Of a DNA stretch of 64,000 nucleotides, positions 37,401-55,723 are shown piece after piece (the stretch's first letter is position 1; each line of letters starts with the position of its first letter). This DNA comes from Latrodectus hesperus (taxonomy: Eukaryota > Arthropoda > Arachnida > Araneae > Theridiidae): assembly GCA_037975125.1 (NCBI GenBank), contig CM075857.1:70954474-71018473 (forward strand), given 5' to 3'. The notes beneath the pieces were generated by a model, which did no database searches, had not been told where the DNA came from, and saw only the letters and a list, made by a program, of their open reading frames with translations. Both the position numbers and the translations under genes were made by a program.

Positions 37401-38274
37401 GGTAAACTGTAGTACCTAAACGAGTATACAAATGTTGAAATTCTGTCTTTTTGCATCCGAAACATTGGACAGATAACTATAAGTAAGATATAGTTCTGAT
37501 ATTTTAGTATGATAATCACCATAAGAATTCAAACACCTTGTATTGAATGATAATGACATGAATTTACAGATCTCAGAATACGGTATTGTAAAGCTAGTCT
37601 TCTTTCAAGTACCAAAAGTCATGTGACAAAATATATTAAAACACGCTCACGTAAAATAATTGAAAAAATTTTATTAGTGGTGTCAGAAAACTTTCTTTAC
37701 ACCCAGATATATAACAATGTTTTTTTTACATGCTCTAAATATTTCTTATCTTAAATAATTTTATTCGGTCTAAATAATTTTAGTAATAATTTTCTCAAAA
37801 TTTAATAGTAGTTAATTTTAAAAAAGTGATTGTAAAAATCCGATAGTATAAGGAGAATAAAATTGATTAATATTTTATATAAAAGATTTTCATTTCATAA
37901 TATTTGATGATGTAGATCACATATAAATGAAAATACTCTCTTAACATTTGGAAACTCCCAAATTTAATAAATAATAACACAAACACAAGAAACACACTAC
38001 AATTTTAATTTAAATTGTAAATTTAACTCTATTATAATTAAATTTTAAACTATTTTCGTGAGTATATTTAATTTGTATTAAATTCATTGAATGATTTTTA
38101 AGAAGAATAAATAATAGATTTAAATAATAAATAATAAATGAGTAAATAATCATTTATAATGGCTATTTAAATTTCGATACATTTTTTTGGGAATTCTCTG
38201 ACTAATTCATTGAATTCATTTTGTACATTAAATTTGGAAATCATATAATTTGCAGAATAAAAATGACCTCTTGT
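37401..38274. other. AT-rich stretch, nothing recognised
   Basis: Non-coding sequence between the mariner relic and the Helitron 5' region. Confidence 0.6.
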
Positions 38275-38275
38275 G

Positions 38276-38380
<105 letters not shown>

Positions 38381-39019
38381 GAATGTGTGTATGTCTGTTT
38401 GTATTCGATAGATTCAAAAACCATACATCCAATCACCAGGAATATTGGGGAAATTATTAGGTTTATCCCTAGGAAGGGTTTTGAAATTTTTTAAAGTCAG
38501 AGTAGGCAATCTATGTGCTCCCGAACAAATATCCCAAAAATATAAAAATAACATTTAATTAGTAATATTTGTTAAAAGTGTAACCAGGAATAAAAATTGA
38601 AAAAATATTTTTTTTATCCATGAAATTTACTCATAGAATTTACTTTTATAAAACAAATTAAGCGGTAAAAATAATTTATTCATAATAACAGTTGTTATAA
38701 AAATAAAAATATAAATCACAAGGTAAGTAAAATATTGAATAATCTATTTATATTTTTATTTATTGTTTGAATATTACAAATTATATTAAAATATTTAAAA
38801 TGCATAAATTGTGTTTCCTTTAAGTTTTCAAGAAGTTAATTTGAATTACAAATAAAGAACATTTATGCATTTGACGTTTACATTTTCGCCGGCAAATTCT
38901 AATAAATACAAAAATGCGGCAAAAAACTTTTGCAGTTATTAATACGAGAATATATTATTCATGCGTGAATAAGTAAAAATATTATTGATTTCATGCCGAA
39001 AAAAATAATTGGAAAGATA

Positions 39020-40665
39020 TTTTATTTAACCCCACAATTATGCACCCAAAGCGAAGTGACACATAAGTCAACATATCAGGCAGAAAGGAGAAGAGAAAAA
39101 TGAGCTTCAGAAACAAGTGAGCAGAGTAAAACTGGGCAAGAAAGCGATCGAGTTCACACTGCTCTTTCTCGATCATTAGAAACGAGTAAACAGGAGCAGC
39201 AAAGGAATCTAATTCTCAGGACACAGACAAGATGAACGATACATAGTGATTTGAATTTATGGGGTTTCAAATACAATCCCCTTTACATTTACAGCCTTCA
39301 TACAGATGTAATTATTGGAAAAATGGATAATAATTGTACGTATTGTGGTGCTCAAAAATTTAAAAAGGAAACACCAGGTATGAGCTCTTCAGGTGGAAAA
39401 GTAAAGTTACCAAACTTGCGTTCACTACTTGAATCATTATTAACTTTAGTATCAGGTGAAACAAGTCAATCAAAAATGTTTTTAAAAAATATTTTAAAGT
39501 GCAATTCATGCTTCCAAGGACATTATTTGGAGCAACGAATATCGTTAGCGTAAATTATGTGCCAGTATTTTAAGTACAAGGGCAGATTTATCAGTATACT
39601 GGATCACTACTACCCTTGCCAAATGCTGATCATAAATGTTATCAGATATATTTTATAGGAAATACTGATGAACAAATCAACAGACGATATCAACCGGATG
39701 AAATAAAGAAGCTTTTATTAAGTAAACAATCACTATCAAATCGTCAGGGTATTTCTGCACTTGTATTTAAGCAAAAATTAAAATCTTTAATACATTTTAC
39801 TGTCAAACACCATATATTTGGAGACGCGCTATTGGATGTATTTCATTCAATAGCAAAAATGAGGTATACCGTATGCGAATACATTAATATAGATGATGGA
39901 AAAGAAAATATAAAACTTCATGAAATTATCTCTGCAGAAATATCGGACATTGAAATTGATAGACTTGCACGATATTGTCTAAAAATATATGATTCATGGT
40001 CCATGTGGCTCACTAAATAAAAATTCACCATGCATGTCAGATGGAAAGTGCACAAAGCGGTAACTTAGAGACTTACTTGCTGAAAGTATTACAGGTAATG
40101 ATGGATAACTACTCTATCGACAATAACCTACCGAAGATTGTGGAAAGTGCATTAAATAAAAATACTCAACAATACTATTGATGTTGATAATAGTTGGGTT
40201 GTACCATATATTCTATTACTACTGAAAACGTATAACGCACACATAAATGTTAAGTACTGCAATTCAGTGTGAAAGTTATAAAGTATATTTGAAAATATGT
40301 GAACAAAGAAAGTGGTATGGCAGTGTGTGGAGTGGAAAATGTAACAGAGTCTAACGATGAAGTCACTAAATATCAACTGGGACTGTGCATAAATAGCAAT
40401 GAGACTGTATGGCGAATTTCATCATTTTTCGTTCAAGAGCGATATCCAACAGTTGTTCATTTAGCAGTACATCTTGAAAATGGACAGCGTGTGTACTTTA
40501 CATCAGAAAATGTAAGTGCAGGAGCAATGTCACCACCGACCACAACATTAACTAAATTTTTCACATTATGTAGAAATGATACCTATGCAAGGACACAACT
40601 GTATTCTGAAGTACTAATTGCATTGAGTAAGGCATTAACAAGAAAATGTCATTGTAATTAAACAA
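39020..40665 (+). pseudogene. Helitron Rep region, degenerate
   Basis: Fragments of the N-terminal half of a Helitron Rep/helicase follow one another in order. The zinc-finger-like segment is NCTYCGAQKF, then PGMSSSGGKVKLPNLRSLLE and NSCFQGHYLEQ (39326-39550). YQIYFIGNTDEQINRRYQ follows (39640s), then a segment ending IISAEISDIEIDRLARYC (to 40017). The last part is VCGVENV...YQLGLCINSNETVWRISSF, with ERYPTVVHLAVHLENGQRVY (40320-40500). Where the HUH nuclease motif with its His pair is expected (before IISAEI), the sequence reads MRYTVCEYINIDDG, so catalysis is lost. At least four frame breaks or stops separate the pieces. Confidence 0.85.
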
Positions 40666-40770
40666 GGTAGATCAGTACTAGGACAACTACATTTATATTC
40701 CACATATACATTGGGTCGTTTGTAAACTGTACATCCAAATACGCAAAATGCTTTTACCTATTATTAATCA

Positions 40771-42600
40771 ATGTTCGTTGACAATGGTCATGTGTACGCT
40801 ACATTTTGTAAAGCTTGCCAAAAATTAAATCTCTTAGAAAATGATGCTTATTGGGATATTTTACTCACTGATGCTTCTAATACAGCTCACCCTCAGCAGA
40901 TACGTACATTATTTTCCATCATACTTACTACATGTTTTCTGACTAATCCAAAGAATCTTTGGGAAAACTAATAAGACTATATGAATGAAGATATTTTCAT
41001 CGCATGCATAGAATAAAGGCTAATCCCAACATTCAATTTCCATCAAATATGTACGATGAAGCATAGATTTTAATTGAAGATGTATGTTTCACAACAGCCA
41101 ACAAATCACCGACACAATTGGGAATGATTGCTCTAAATACATCTGGTCATGACATTTTCGATCGTGATATACAACGAGAAACGCATTTCCATGTTAATGA
41201 AATACAAACATTAGTTCGAATTAAACTACCGAAATTAGTATTAGAACAACGAATAGCACACTATTATAAATGCAATATCTAACAAGAGTTGGGGTTTATA
41301 TTTCTTAGATGCACCTGGAGGCAATGGCAAAACTTTTCTTATTTTAATTATTCTGGCAACTACAAGATCACAAATAATATTGCACTTGCTTATTCATCAT
41401 CTGGTATTGCAGCTACTCTTTTGGATGGTAGTCAAACAGCACATTGAGAATTGAAATTGCCATTAAATATGCAGGTAATTGAAACTACAACATGTAATGT
41501 TAGCAAATAATCTGGGATGGAAAAAGTACTAAGATCATGTCAGCTTATAATATGGGATGAGAATGAACCATGGCACTCAAGAAATCATTGGAAGCACTCA
41601 ATCGCACATTAAAAAAGTTGAATGGAAATGAGCAGCTTTTTGGTGGTGCACTCATTTTGCTAGTTAGTGATTTTTGCAAACTCTATCTGTTATACCACGT
41701 TCAGCACCTGCAGATAAATTGAATGCATGTCTCAAATCATCAGTGTTACGATGGTATATGGAGAAAATATCCTTAAATCCCAATATGCGTGTTGAAATAC
41801 AACAGGATGAATCTTTTGAACAATTTGCAAAACAATTGTTAGATATTTGGAATAGTAAAATGGAAATGGATGAATCCACACACTGTATTGCATTACCAGA
41901 AAACTTTTGTTACATTGTAAAATCCACTTTTAATCAATTGCCAAAGTTTTTCCAAATGTATTGCCGAATTATAAATGAAATCAATGGGTTAGTGAGCGTG
42001 CTATATTAGCACCCAAAAACATTGATGAGAATTTCATAATTGCGCAATTCAAAATAAAATACCTGATGAAGAAACAAGATATAAATCCATATATACTGTT
42101 GTCAATCACGGTGAATCAGTTAATTATCCTATAGAATTTTAAAATTCATCGGATCTACCAGGAGTGCCACCGCATGTTTTATCTTTGAAAATTGGTTCCG
42201 CAATCATCCTTCTACGAAATATAAATCCACCGTGACTATGCATTAGGACTAGACTATCAGTAAAAAAGAAAATTAAAATGAATAACATAATTGAGGCAAT
42301 CATTTTAAATGGAAAACACTAAGGGGATGTACTACCATCACGCATTCTCATGATACCAGCGGATACTCCATTTGAATTCAAACTTCTACATTTTCCAGTA
42401 GGACTAGCCTAAGTATGACCATAAACAAAGCACAGGGACAATCATTACAAGTATGTGGATTTAATTTGATGAATCCATGCTTCTCACATAGACAGTTGTA
42501 CGTTGAATGTTCATGAACTGGAAAACCTTCAAATGCATTTTCTCTGGCACTAGATAAGAAAACAAAAAATGATATATATTTACAAGCACTGGGAAGATAA
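40771..42600 (+). pseudogene. Helitron helicase (PIF1-like) region, degenerate
   Basis: Continues the same gene: AYWDILLTDASNTAHPQQIR and TLFSIILTTCF (40771-40970), then the Walker A loop LDAPGGNGKTFL (about 41305-41340). Next is a DEXX-like region with IIWDENEP at about 41550. A 111-codon frame follows (41674-42009), with VIPRSAPADKLNACLKSSVL and EQFAKQLLDIWNSKM. Helicase end motifs come last: DLPGVPPHVLSLKIGSAIIL and INKAQGQSLQVCGFNL (42130-42600). Superfamily 1 helicase activity would unwind DNA during rolling-circle transposition. Numerous stops make this copy non-functional. Confidence 0.85.
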
Positions 42601-42911
42601 AGTTAATTATCCATCACCAAATATTACTGATTTCATGATGGTATTTAATAATTACAAAATTATTGTTCAATTGAAATTTGTTTGCAATATTGTTTAATAT
42701 CACAAGTGAAAAAGCATGCTTATTCTACCTTGAATTATGTATATCTATGTTTTTTGTGCATATGTTATATTCAAATGATATATATGTAGGAATAATTTTA
42801 TGGTTAGATTTCATTTTGGTGTATTGTATACATTTGATCATTAATAAATTTCATTTTAAGAATCAAAACCGCATTTTTTTAACACAGCAACGTGTGAACG
42901 GGTACAGCTAG

Positions 42912-45529
42912 TATTATATATTTTTAGACCATTTAAATTGTTTATTCCAAACTATTCATTTATATTAATTTTTGAGTTGTAATAGAAAATCGGTGTAAGC
43001 ATAGCAGTGAAATTTGCCCACGTCATTCATTGCAATCATTATTAACTGATCAATTCCGAAAATTTTATCGAGAGTTAAAAATATAATTTAACTTCAAAAC
43101 AAAACTTTCCATATAATAGGATTTATTATTCCAATATTTTTTGCTTGTGTATAAAGAATCCTATTGAAAGTTATATTAAGCATGGTGAACTAAGGTGAGT
43201 CATGAAATGGTGGAAATATTAACTTAAGTATTTAGCCCTATTGACAATTTTGTCTTAAGCTCAAATATTAATGATAAGAAAAACCCACTTAAGTAATATA
43301 TCTGAATTTAATATTATTTATTGGTAACATTGTAGAGTAATTTCATTCAAGGGCAGACTTCTTTTTTAAATGTAATTTTAGTTAAATTTCGGCATTTTGT
43401 GTTTTTATGACATATAAAAATTATGTTAAATAATGCAACCTCATTGTATTTTTGTTGATACGTTTTTAATATATTTACATTTAAATGCTATATAATTCCT
43501 TTGCACTATCTTCTGTATTTTGTATGTATTTCTAAACATTTGATTTACATGCTCATGTTCATTAGGCAGTTCAAAAATTAACTGTTTCATGAAATTGCAT
43601 AAAAATCGGTTAGATTTATTTTTTAAATTTAAGTTAGAATTTATATTTTGAAGTAAAATATCACACTAATATTTATATAATGTTAAATGAGAAAATTACT
43701 GTGTTTCATTTATATGCTCATTCACTTTAAGTTTTACTATTTTAAAAGGAATATATTTAAATGTGTAATTTATATCAGTTAGTTGTCTTAAAAATCTCGA
43801 TTGCCCCATTGTGTAATTTAAGCAAACTTTACTTTATAGAAACATTCCTTGTTCGTAAACTGATAAATTCTAATTACAGTATTCACCAATTATTTATTAA
43901 CTTGTACTTTTATCAGTAGTAAAGATTAGGTAACAAGCAGTCTGTTCTTTTCCTTTTAGAACTTCAAGAAGACTTGTTTTAGCAAACGTTTTAAAATTTA
44001 AAGAAATATAGTTACTTAAAGTTAAAGAGCTAGTTTAAACTATTTATCGAGAGTCTTTATGTGCTAATAATTTCACATTCAAACTTACTTTGAGTTTATT
44101 TTACTCTGAAGACTTTTAAATATTTTTATTCAATACGTAAGCATTAATGAATGTAAACAGAAATTTTTCAAGACTTACTATTACAAAGGATTGTTTTAAA
44201 GAACTAGTTATTAAATTTGTAGAGTTGAACAAATTAAAAAAATGTTAAATATTTTTCAATTCAAGTGAAAAGTTCTCCTTATCTTAGTAAGTTAAGTTAT
44301 TGCACTCTATATTGAATTCCTTTCGTATTTTATAACAGTTATTATTCTGTGGTTTTGATTATAAATCTAATATTACAAAGAAAATAATTTGTAGTTAACT
44401 TTTTTTGACATATGATTTTTCTTACTGTTAAAAATTTCCCCTTGATTCACAGCATTATTTATTGGATGGCATTTTTAATAATAGATACATTAATATTAAG
44501 ATAAATTCTTGATGTTTTAGACTTATTTTGATAGAAAGAACAATTATGGTATTTAATTTTTTAAAAAATAGAAAAAATAAAGTTAATATAAAATTGGTTG
44601 GTTATAACCTTAAAACTATTAATCATTTAACATTTTAAATTTATAATAATATTAGTTGGAAGCAAGAAAATTTATTTACTTTCAATTTTTTAGATTTTGT
44701 CCCATCGCTTTTGTTTCTTAGTTACATGCATTTAATTGAAATTCATTTATTAAATAGTTTACTTCAAAAAGATTTAAATTTATCCAGTTTTATAATTTTG
44801 AGTTTAAACTCAAGACAATATCTGGTTAAAATAGGGCACACACAAATATCCGTATTGCATTTAGTATCGATGTTTATATTACATCATTTCAAATGACTTT
44901 ATGAATATTTTCAACATAGTGTAAAAATAAAATCATATTTTCCATAAATGAATTTTCTAAAATATACCCTATTGTGAATTATATTTCTTTTAAGTTTTTT
45001 CTTAAATTAAACTGAATAAAAAATGTTTCTGTTGTTTACTGGATTGACATTTTTATTATTGATTCTTTAATTTATTTTATTTCTAAATAGTTATTCACCA
45101 CTTTAAATTCGTTGGGACTTTTTCTTACAATGTACATTTTCTATCACTACTATCCATCAAATTAATGATATATATTACTCTTATTTGCCTGATACTTCCG
45201 TTAAAATGATTTATTTATTAAACTGTTCATACTTACGAAATTTATTCCATTCTGATCTTAACATATATTCAAAGATATTGTCACATGAATCAATACTTGG
45301 GAATTTTCTCCAGACCAAACATATTTCCATAAATTATCCTACTAGAAACACATTTCATACTTTCATAAATCTATTTTATTTTGGGAAACCTTAGAATATT
45401 TCACTATATTACATTGTTCATTGGTAGAAAGTATATTGATTAACATAAAGAATCAACATGTGTTAAAATTCGGTTACATTACATTCAGGTAAAAATTAAT
45501 GCAACTAATTATATTAGGCTCTCTCTCTC
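42912..45529. other. AT-rich stretch, nothing recognised
   Basis: About 2.6 kb of non-coding sequence. Several 60-70-codon open frames have low-complexity translations and no domain. Confidence 0.6.
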
Positions 45530-46319
<790 letters not shown>

Positions 46320-46427
46320 ATACACATACAAACAGTTCTTCAAGGCGCACGGAGGAATAATGCATACGACAGAGACAAGACACTGCTCAATGATGAGAAC
46401 ACATAGAGAAAAAAATCTTTATTAATT

Positions 46428-47506
46428 TCAAACATTTTCCACATGAGTGCCATCACAGGCAATTACGCATTGCATGCGAGAGATGGTGGACAATGTCGCT
46501 GCACGCAACATGTCACGAGGAATGTTTCCAATCTCACGCCGTATAGAATCCTTTAAGTCCGACAATGTTTGAGGATTGCACAGATAAACTCTGGATTTGA
46601 GATAGCCCCAAAACCAGAAATCCATAGGCGTCAGATCTGGGGATCGCGCAGGCCACGGAAAAGGATAATAGCGTGAGATGATGCGATCACCAAAATGCTG
46701 ATCCAGGAGCCTTTTAACTGACCTCGCTATATGTGGAGGTGCGCCATCTTGCATCCAAACAATGTCATTGAGTGCATTCAGCCGACGCAACTCCGGTAAG
46801 ACATAATTTTTCAGCATGGCTACATACCGAGGGCCCGTTACAGAACATGTTGCAGGGCCAGTCGGGGTCGTTTCCTCAAAGAAGAACGGGCCCAGAACAA
46901 ATGTAGCTGTAATGCCGCACCACGCAGTCACTTTGGCGTCAAATAATGGTACTGGCGCCACAGCATGAGGATTCGTCTCTCCCCAGTGCACACAATTCTT
47001 TGTGTTAATGCTGCCATTTAAGGTGAAATGCGCCTCGTCCGTCCATAGTATGCGAAGTGGCCAGTCGTTATCCGCATCATATCGTAACAAAAATGCATTT
47101 GCGAAGTCCAGACGTTGTTGTGGGTCACCCGGCTCCAACATCTGGGCGCGCTGGAACCGATAGGGAAACATGTGAAGTACCGAGCGCAAGAGCTTGCGGA
47201 CCGTTGAGTTTGGAATATCCAACACGCGCGCTATGCCTCTTGCGGTTTCTGTGTGTCCTGCAGTCACTGTATGGTGCACTTCCATGACAACGTCCTCAGA
47301 AACAGTTGGCCGTCCGGAGCGCTGTTTGTCACAGGTGCAGCCTGTATCTTCGAATTTCCACACTAAATCACTCAGAGCTTGCAGAGTACATGGGCCCGTC
47401 TTTCTCGATGATTGCGGCGATACACACGCAAAGCTTCCGCAGCGTTCATCCCATTTTGGTAATAGAGTTTGATCAATTCACCGCGAACTTTCCTAGGAAG
47501 ACTCAT
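46428..47506 (-). CDS. DD41D transposase, one N-terminal frameshift
   Basis: The main open frame (47363-46428) encodes 311 residues: the end of a helix-turn-helix region (QRSGRPTVSEDVV, IARVLDIPNSTVRKLL) and a DDE/D catalytic domain. D109 lies in WTDEAHF, D206 in WMQDGAPPHI and D248 in SPDLTPMDFWFWGYL, with 41 residues between the last two. If D243 were used, the spacing would be 36. The likely true start is the ATG at 47506 (MSLPRKVRGELIKLYYQNGM), which reads into this frame only across a one-base frameshift near 47395-47406. The transposase would cut at the TIRs and insert at TA. The shift may be a sequencing error or recent inactivation. Confidence 0.88.
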
Positions 47507-47698
47507 ATCGTCGGCATGTGTGAGTTCTCGAATGACGACTTCGCATACCCGCTTGGTATTTTATAGGTTTCCTACGCTGAATATCTAGCGACCGACGTTC
47601 TGTGATTGGTTTCTTGACTCTGTCACATGCAAATTTATTGCGTGCGCCCAGATCGTGTTTTATTGGCCGGTTTTCAGAACTCTATTTTGTGTTTGCAG

Positions 47699-51271
<3,573 letters not shown>

Positions 51272-51779
51272 CTTAAATTTGATTTATCATATATTAAATC
51301 ACTAAGTTTGTATCCATATATTTAAATGGAATATTTATAATATATTTTTTAACATAAATAAAAAAAGAACTAAGGACTTTACTTGCATATACTATCGTAT
51401 TAATTAATATATAATATATGGCATAACATAATCAACATTTCAGAAAATAATCTACATTTTTTGGTGAGAATGCTACGTATGAAGTCATAAATAAATAAAA
51501 ATATGAGTTTAAAAAATCTGGGCATTAAGATTTTAAGACATAATATTATAAGATAATTTAATGTTACACATTTAGAAATTACTATAAAATTATTTTTGTG
51601 TTTAAATATGGTTTTATGTCGTAATGTATTTAATTGTTATTAGCAAGTTTTTAATGTATTATTAAACAGGTCATCTCTCAAAACATTCCTCAGATTGTAT
51701 TGATTCCATGAGATCTTTTAGTTTATTCCTTATATTAATATTTTGGTATATGCTTGCATTAATATATAACTAAGTATTC

Positions 51780-52163
51780 GTTTATTTATAACCAATTCCT
51801 AGACAGTTGGCAAATTACGCCATTACTTCTTGCAATTTTGTCACAAGCAGCGGAAATGATGGCAGCTTTACTTAGTGAGGCACCTAGAGCTATAAAGATC
51901 ATTAAAAGAAGTGGAGTTTTATAATTTGAAGCTATGAACCCAGCAGAAAACCCCGGAATGGGACTGTCAACTTATATTTATCATTTCACTTGGAGGACAT
52001 TGCGACTACAGCATTTCAAGTGCCAAGTCAGCATCGAGTGATCAAGACGGTTCTTCGGATCATTGGCATTAAAAATCTTCATATGATAAAGTGAACGATA
52101 TCCTAACCAACCATCCATCTCATACATCTAAATGTTAAAAAAATTGTATGCTTTAAATAAAGT
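51780..52163 (+). pseudogene. Unidentified gene-like fragment
   Basis: A GC-elevated patch with two successive open stretches in different frames. The first, ending in TAA near 51925, reads WQITPLLLAILSQAAEMMAA then LLSEAPRAIKIIKRSG, a hydrophobic helix with a basic end. The second (51938-52138) has one internal TAA at 52070 and reads GGHCDYSISSAKSASSDQDG, then KVNDILTNHPSHTSKC, a Ser-rich tail-like sequence. An AATAAA lies about 20 bases after the second stop. It may be a decayed gene end, a retrocopy, or exons of an unknown gene. No domain was recognised. Confidence 0.3.
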
Positions 52164-52550
52164 AATATTTTTTGCTAGTGGTTGAAATTTGAGAGCTTTT
52201 TATCCTTCAGAACAGTTCAAAAAGGATTTCGTCTCCATTATAGATACTATCATTTGTGCACAATCATCTTAACATTTGCTTGGTAAAATATAATATCTTG
52301 TTTAAAAGTAACCTAATGTTCCAAACATAATATTCTTACTTCAATATTATACGAATACCTAATTAAAATTTGTCATTTAGATCTTAAAAAGAAATCAGAA
52401 ATTAAAAATTAACAATTAATGTAATCACATTATTTATAAAATGGAATCAATAATGTAGTTTCATATAAGTATTTAGCTAATTAAAATTTACTTTACATAT
52501 TTTAACGTGAGAATCCCAATTTCACTGAATGCTAAAATAAAATTTCAAGA

Positions 52551-52870
52551 CGACAGATGGTTAATTGGTTAGCGCTCCTAACTCCTGAATTGTTGGTCCC
52601 GGGTTCGAATCCCGGTTTGGGCATCGAGGTTACATTCTTTCTCTGATCTCTCTGTATTTCTCTGTCCTTTCTTCTGTGATGATGTATGAATGATGTCCAC
52701 CGTATAAACGGGTTTGTAGTAATATGGCGTGGGCAACTCTACTCGTCTCCGTGACTTGGTTCACGGGTCCCCTGGATAACGACAAATGAGTAGCAGTTTC
52801 TGGCCGCCTTGTTGTGGCATAGGGTTCGTCACCCAAGTGCCCACTATTGGAAAAAAAATTAAATTACAAA
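52551..52870 (+). mobile_element. tRNA-derived SINE
   Basis: A tRNA-like head with TGGTTAATTGGTTAGCGCTC at the A-box position and an exact B box GGTTCGAATCC (52602-52612) inside a 5-bp CCGGG/CCCGG T-stem. A unique body of about 240 bp follows, containing GGGCAACTCTACTCGTCTCC and TTCGTCACCCAAGTGCCCAC. It ends in an A-rich tail (GGAAAAAAAATTAAATTAC). The acceptor and anticodon arms do not pair, so this is a SINE and not a tRNA gene. Target duplications were not found. Confidence 0.8.
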
Positions 52871-52954
52871 TAAAGTAGGCAAACTATGTTGTTGAAACTA
52901 CAATCGGAAAAAAATATTCCCGATCATTTTTGTGATTATAAACATTCGAAAATA

Positions 52955-53640
52955 CACTATTTGACGGCATATAAGACGCACTTTTTCTTTGAAAATATTT
53001 CTGAAAATCTGGTTCGGCTTATTAGCTAATGCTGCGTCTTATAAGTTGATACACATTTTTTTTATTATATTCATTTCTAAAAATTTCCTATATTCGGGGC
53101 TATGCTATTTTTTTCCTGTTTTCCTTTGTAGTAGAGTTAACTTACAATTATATAGAGTTAAGTGCACGCACATGCGATTCCATCAACGCTCACATAATAA
53201 ATTAAAATATTAGTGAGCCCCTTTTAAGAGAAGAAACATTCTGATGTTTAATTTTCTAAATATTTCTGCACGTTATGGTTCAGAAACAATATTGGCATCG
53301 CTATATCATACCATAAAATGTATATGTGATTTTGGATGTTAAGAATCATGAAAGTTGGGTTACATAAAGGCATTTCAAAGCAACCCAATTTAGAAAATTA
53401 TAAGAACTTGGCAGAATCAGGAAGAGGGTCTAATAAATCTACTCAAAGTAAAGATAAACTATAGGAGCTTTACAAAACAGAGACAGTGGTTAAATCATTC
53501 CAGAAAGACGGTATTGGTAATACACTGAATGATACAGCTGACAGTTTGTAGGATAAGGATTCATATGTTGATGAGGAAGAGATCTTTCATCTGATTTCTT
53601 TGCTCTGGAGTGTCTGGTTGTTGATGAACAAAATTAAAAT
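52955..53640 (+). pseudogene. Pogo/Tigger-like transposon relic
   Basis: Starts with TTTGACGGCATATAAGACGC and CTGCGTCTTATAAGTTGA, a terminal-repeat style seen in pogo-like elements (recalled). It ends with a broken frame TVVKSFQKDGIGNTLNDTAD, which resembles the C-terminal block of Tigger transposases. The catalytic centre is missing or unrecognisable, so it is an internally deleted, dead copy. Confidence 0.4.
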
Positions 53641-55683
53641 AGCTTATTTCCCATATAAATAGAAAATTCATTGAAAAATAAATTTGTATTCAAAATACTG
53701 TAAATTCTTCATAACGATCAGTTATAAAGTTTTATCCTTGAAAACGAGCGTAAAGGAGCGGTTTTTTCATCGTTATAAATTTTAATTCTTTTTTGTAGGT
53801 CATAAAAATTTCTAGATAAACTGTCACAGCAAATAGAATAAAAATGGAATAAAAACGACTATTAAATTATCGAATAACTTTAAAACACTTCAGTTTAATT
53901 TTGATAAAATATTTTTATATTTTTATTACAAAATAATGTTAAAGCAGAGTAAGGTTATGCTGTATACAATATTAATTTAATGTTATTTGTAGTTAATCAC
54001 TTAAATGGTAGTTTTTTATAAAAAAATTGAATATATGATATTTCATTCAGTTCATTAGAAAATATTATTTACTTAACATCCATTATATCCTTATAAAATA
54101 CTAGGAGCATAAACAAAAAAAATGATATTAGTTTTTCGCCTGACAAACGCTCAAATTATACATATCACATAAATGTACAAAAAACTGCAACAAGTCTTAT
54201 GAAACTTGTTATATTTTTTAAATTATTAGGAAAATATAAAACGATGCTTCAACAACAATAATAACTTGTAAATCAAATTATTAATTTTTATGAGTGATAA
54301 AACATAATAAGTATGACAACGGTTTCTTTAAACATCTAAAACTTCTTTTGAACAAATTTTGCATTGATGGATTATTATGCATTTATGGAATTCATTGCGG
54401 AAACCAATACTGTTTCTTTTGCGAATACTGTGTTTCATTCCTCAGTGTGTTTCAAACATGTTCTATTACATACTGGTAAAGAAAGATTGTTACACACATA
54501 GATAAAGACGTTTGAGTTGGGTATAGTTCCAGTTTCAAACCTTTTCCCCAAAATCAGAGTTGCATTTTTGTCTTTAGCATGCATTGAAAGGCAATACTCA
54601 TGATTGTAAAGTAAGGTATGTCATAAAACATGCCAACCACATATTTTTCCACTGAAAAATCTCCATTCCAAATGACAATTATTAAATGGATCTAAATTTG
54701 GTCCTAACATCCATTTATTTTACTTACAAAGTAGTTCTTGGTTGAAGAATCAAATTTTTTTCAGAATGTACTTTTCTTTCTTTACAAAAAAATAAGACTA
54801 TCTGGTTTTACACTCTCCAATTATTCAGAGCTCGTCCGCCAGTAAACAATACTTGACACAAGTGATTCTGTGACCAAATTTGATTTTCATCAGCCAACTC
54901 TTCACTCATCGTTGCGTTGTATTTTTAGGTTAATGATTACGTGCATTCCGAAGATTATTTATCTTTATTTGTCCAAAATTTTTCAACTTGTTAAGAAAAT
55001 CTATATTTGTTCTCAAACAAGATTGCTTAGTCAGATTTTTTTCAAATATTAATAAAATATTTTAGTTACCCATGACTTTAGAAGCATGCAAATCACATTC
55101 TCTTAATCTGTGCATAATATTTTCTGGCTCTTATCATTTATTTCCTAGCTTTAAATATGACATACATTACTTGGCAACGAAATGCTCCAAAGTACTTTGC
55201 ATTTTCCAACATGCAACCATTCCGATAATAAGCTATATCATAAATTATGTCAATTCGAAATTGTGACAATTTAAAATCCTTTCTTCCTAAAACAAATATT
55301 GGAAAATAAAAGTTAACTCATAATTTTAAATACATATCTCTTAGTTGGTTTCTGATGAGTAGAATACTCCGTGCAATTATTATTTTTACATATATATAGC
55401 TTTTTTTATGGTTTTTTGTCATGAAGTTCGTTTGAATATGAAAATTATTTCTGCTATTCTTTTAACTCTAAAATTATAAACGTACTTTTTGAAATTAATT
55501 TTTAATGTATACTTTGGAATAACTTTGTTAATGTATTTTAGCGATTTTCTTAAGTAATGTATGAAAATATTATACGTGTAATACACCGATACACTAAATT
55601 AATTTATTTTATGAAAATCTATTCAATTTAAATATACTGAAATTAAAAACAAATTAGCTAAAAATTACCATTTATACAAATTA
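53641..55683. other. AT-rich stretch, nothing recognised
   Basis: Two kb of non-coding sequence. The open frames of about 60 codons here lack domains. Confidence 0.6.
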
Positions 55684-55723
55684 ATAGAATTTTTGTACCA
55701 GATTGCTGGTACAAAAATTCTAT
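55684..55723. repeat. Perfect 18-bp inverted repeat with 4-base loop
   Basis: ATAGAATTTTTGTACCAG, then the loop ATTG, then the exact reverse complement. It sits 13 bp from the start of the Tc1 element. Confidence 0.95.

Noticed and set aside
40771..40971. A separate small gene in the Helitron region
   Set aside because: Its translation is a colinear segment of the Helitron helicase, so it is part of the broken transposase gene.
52558..52625. Possible authentic tRNA gene
   Set aside because: The A box, B box and T-stem are good, but the acceptor and anticodon arms do not pair and a SINE body with an A-rich tail follows.
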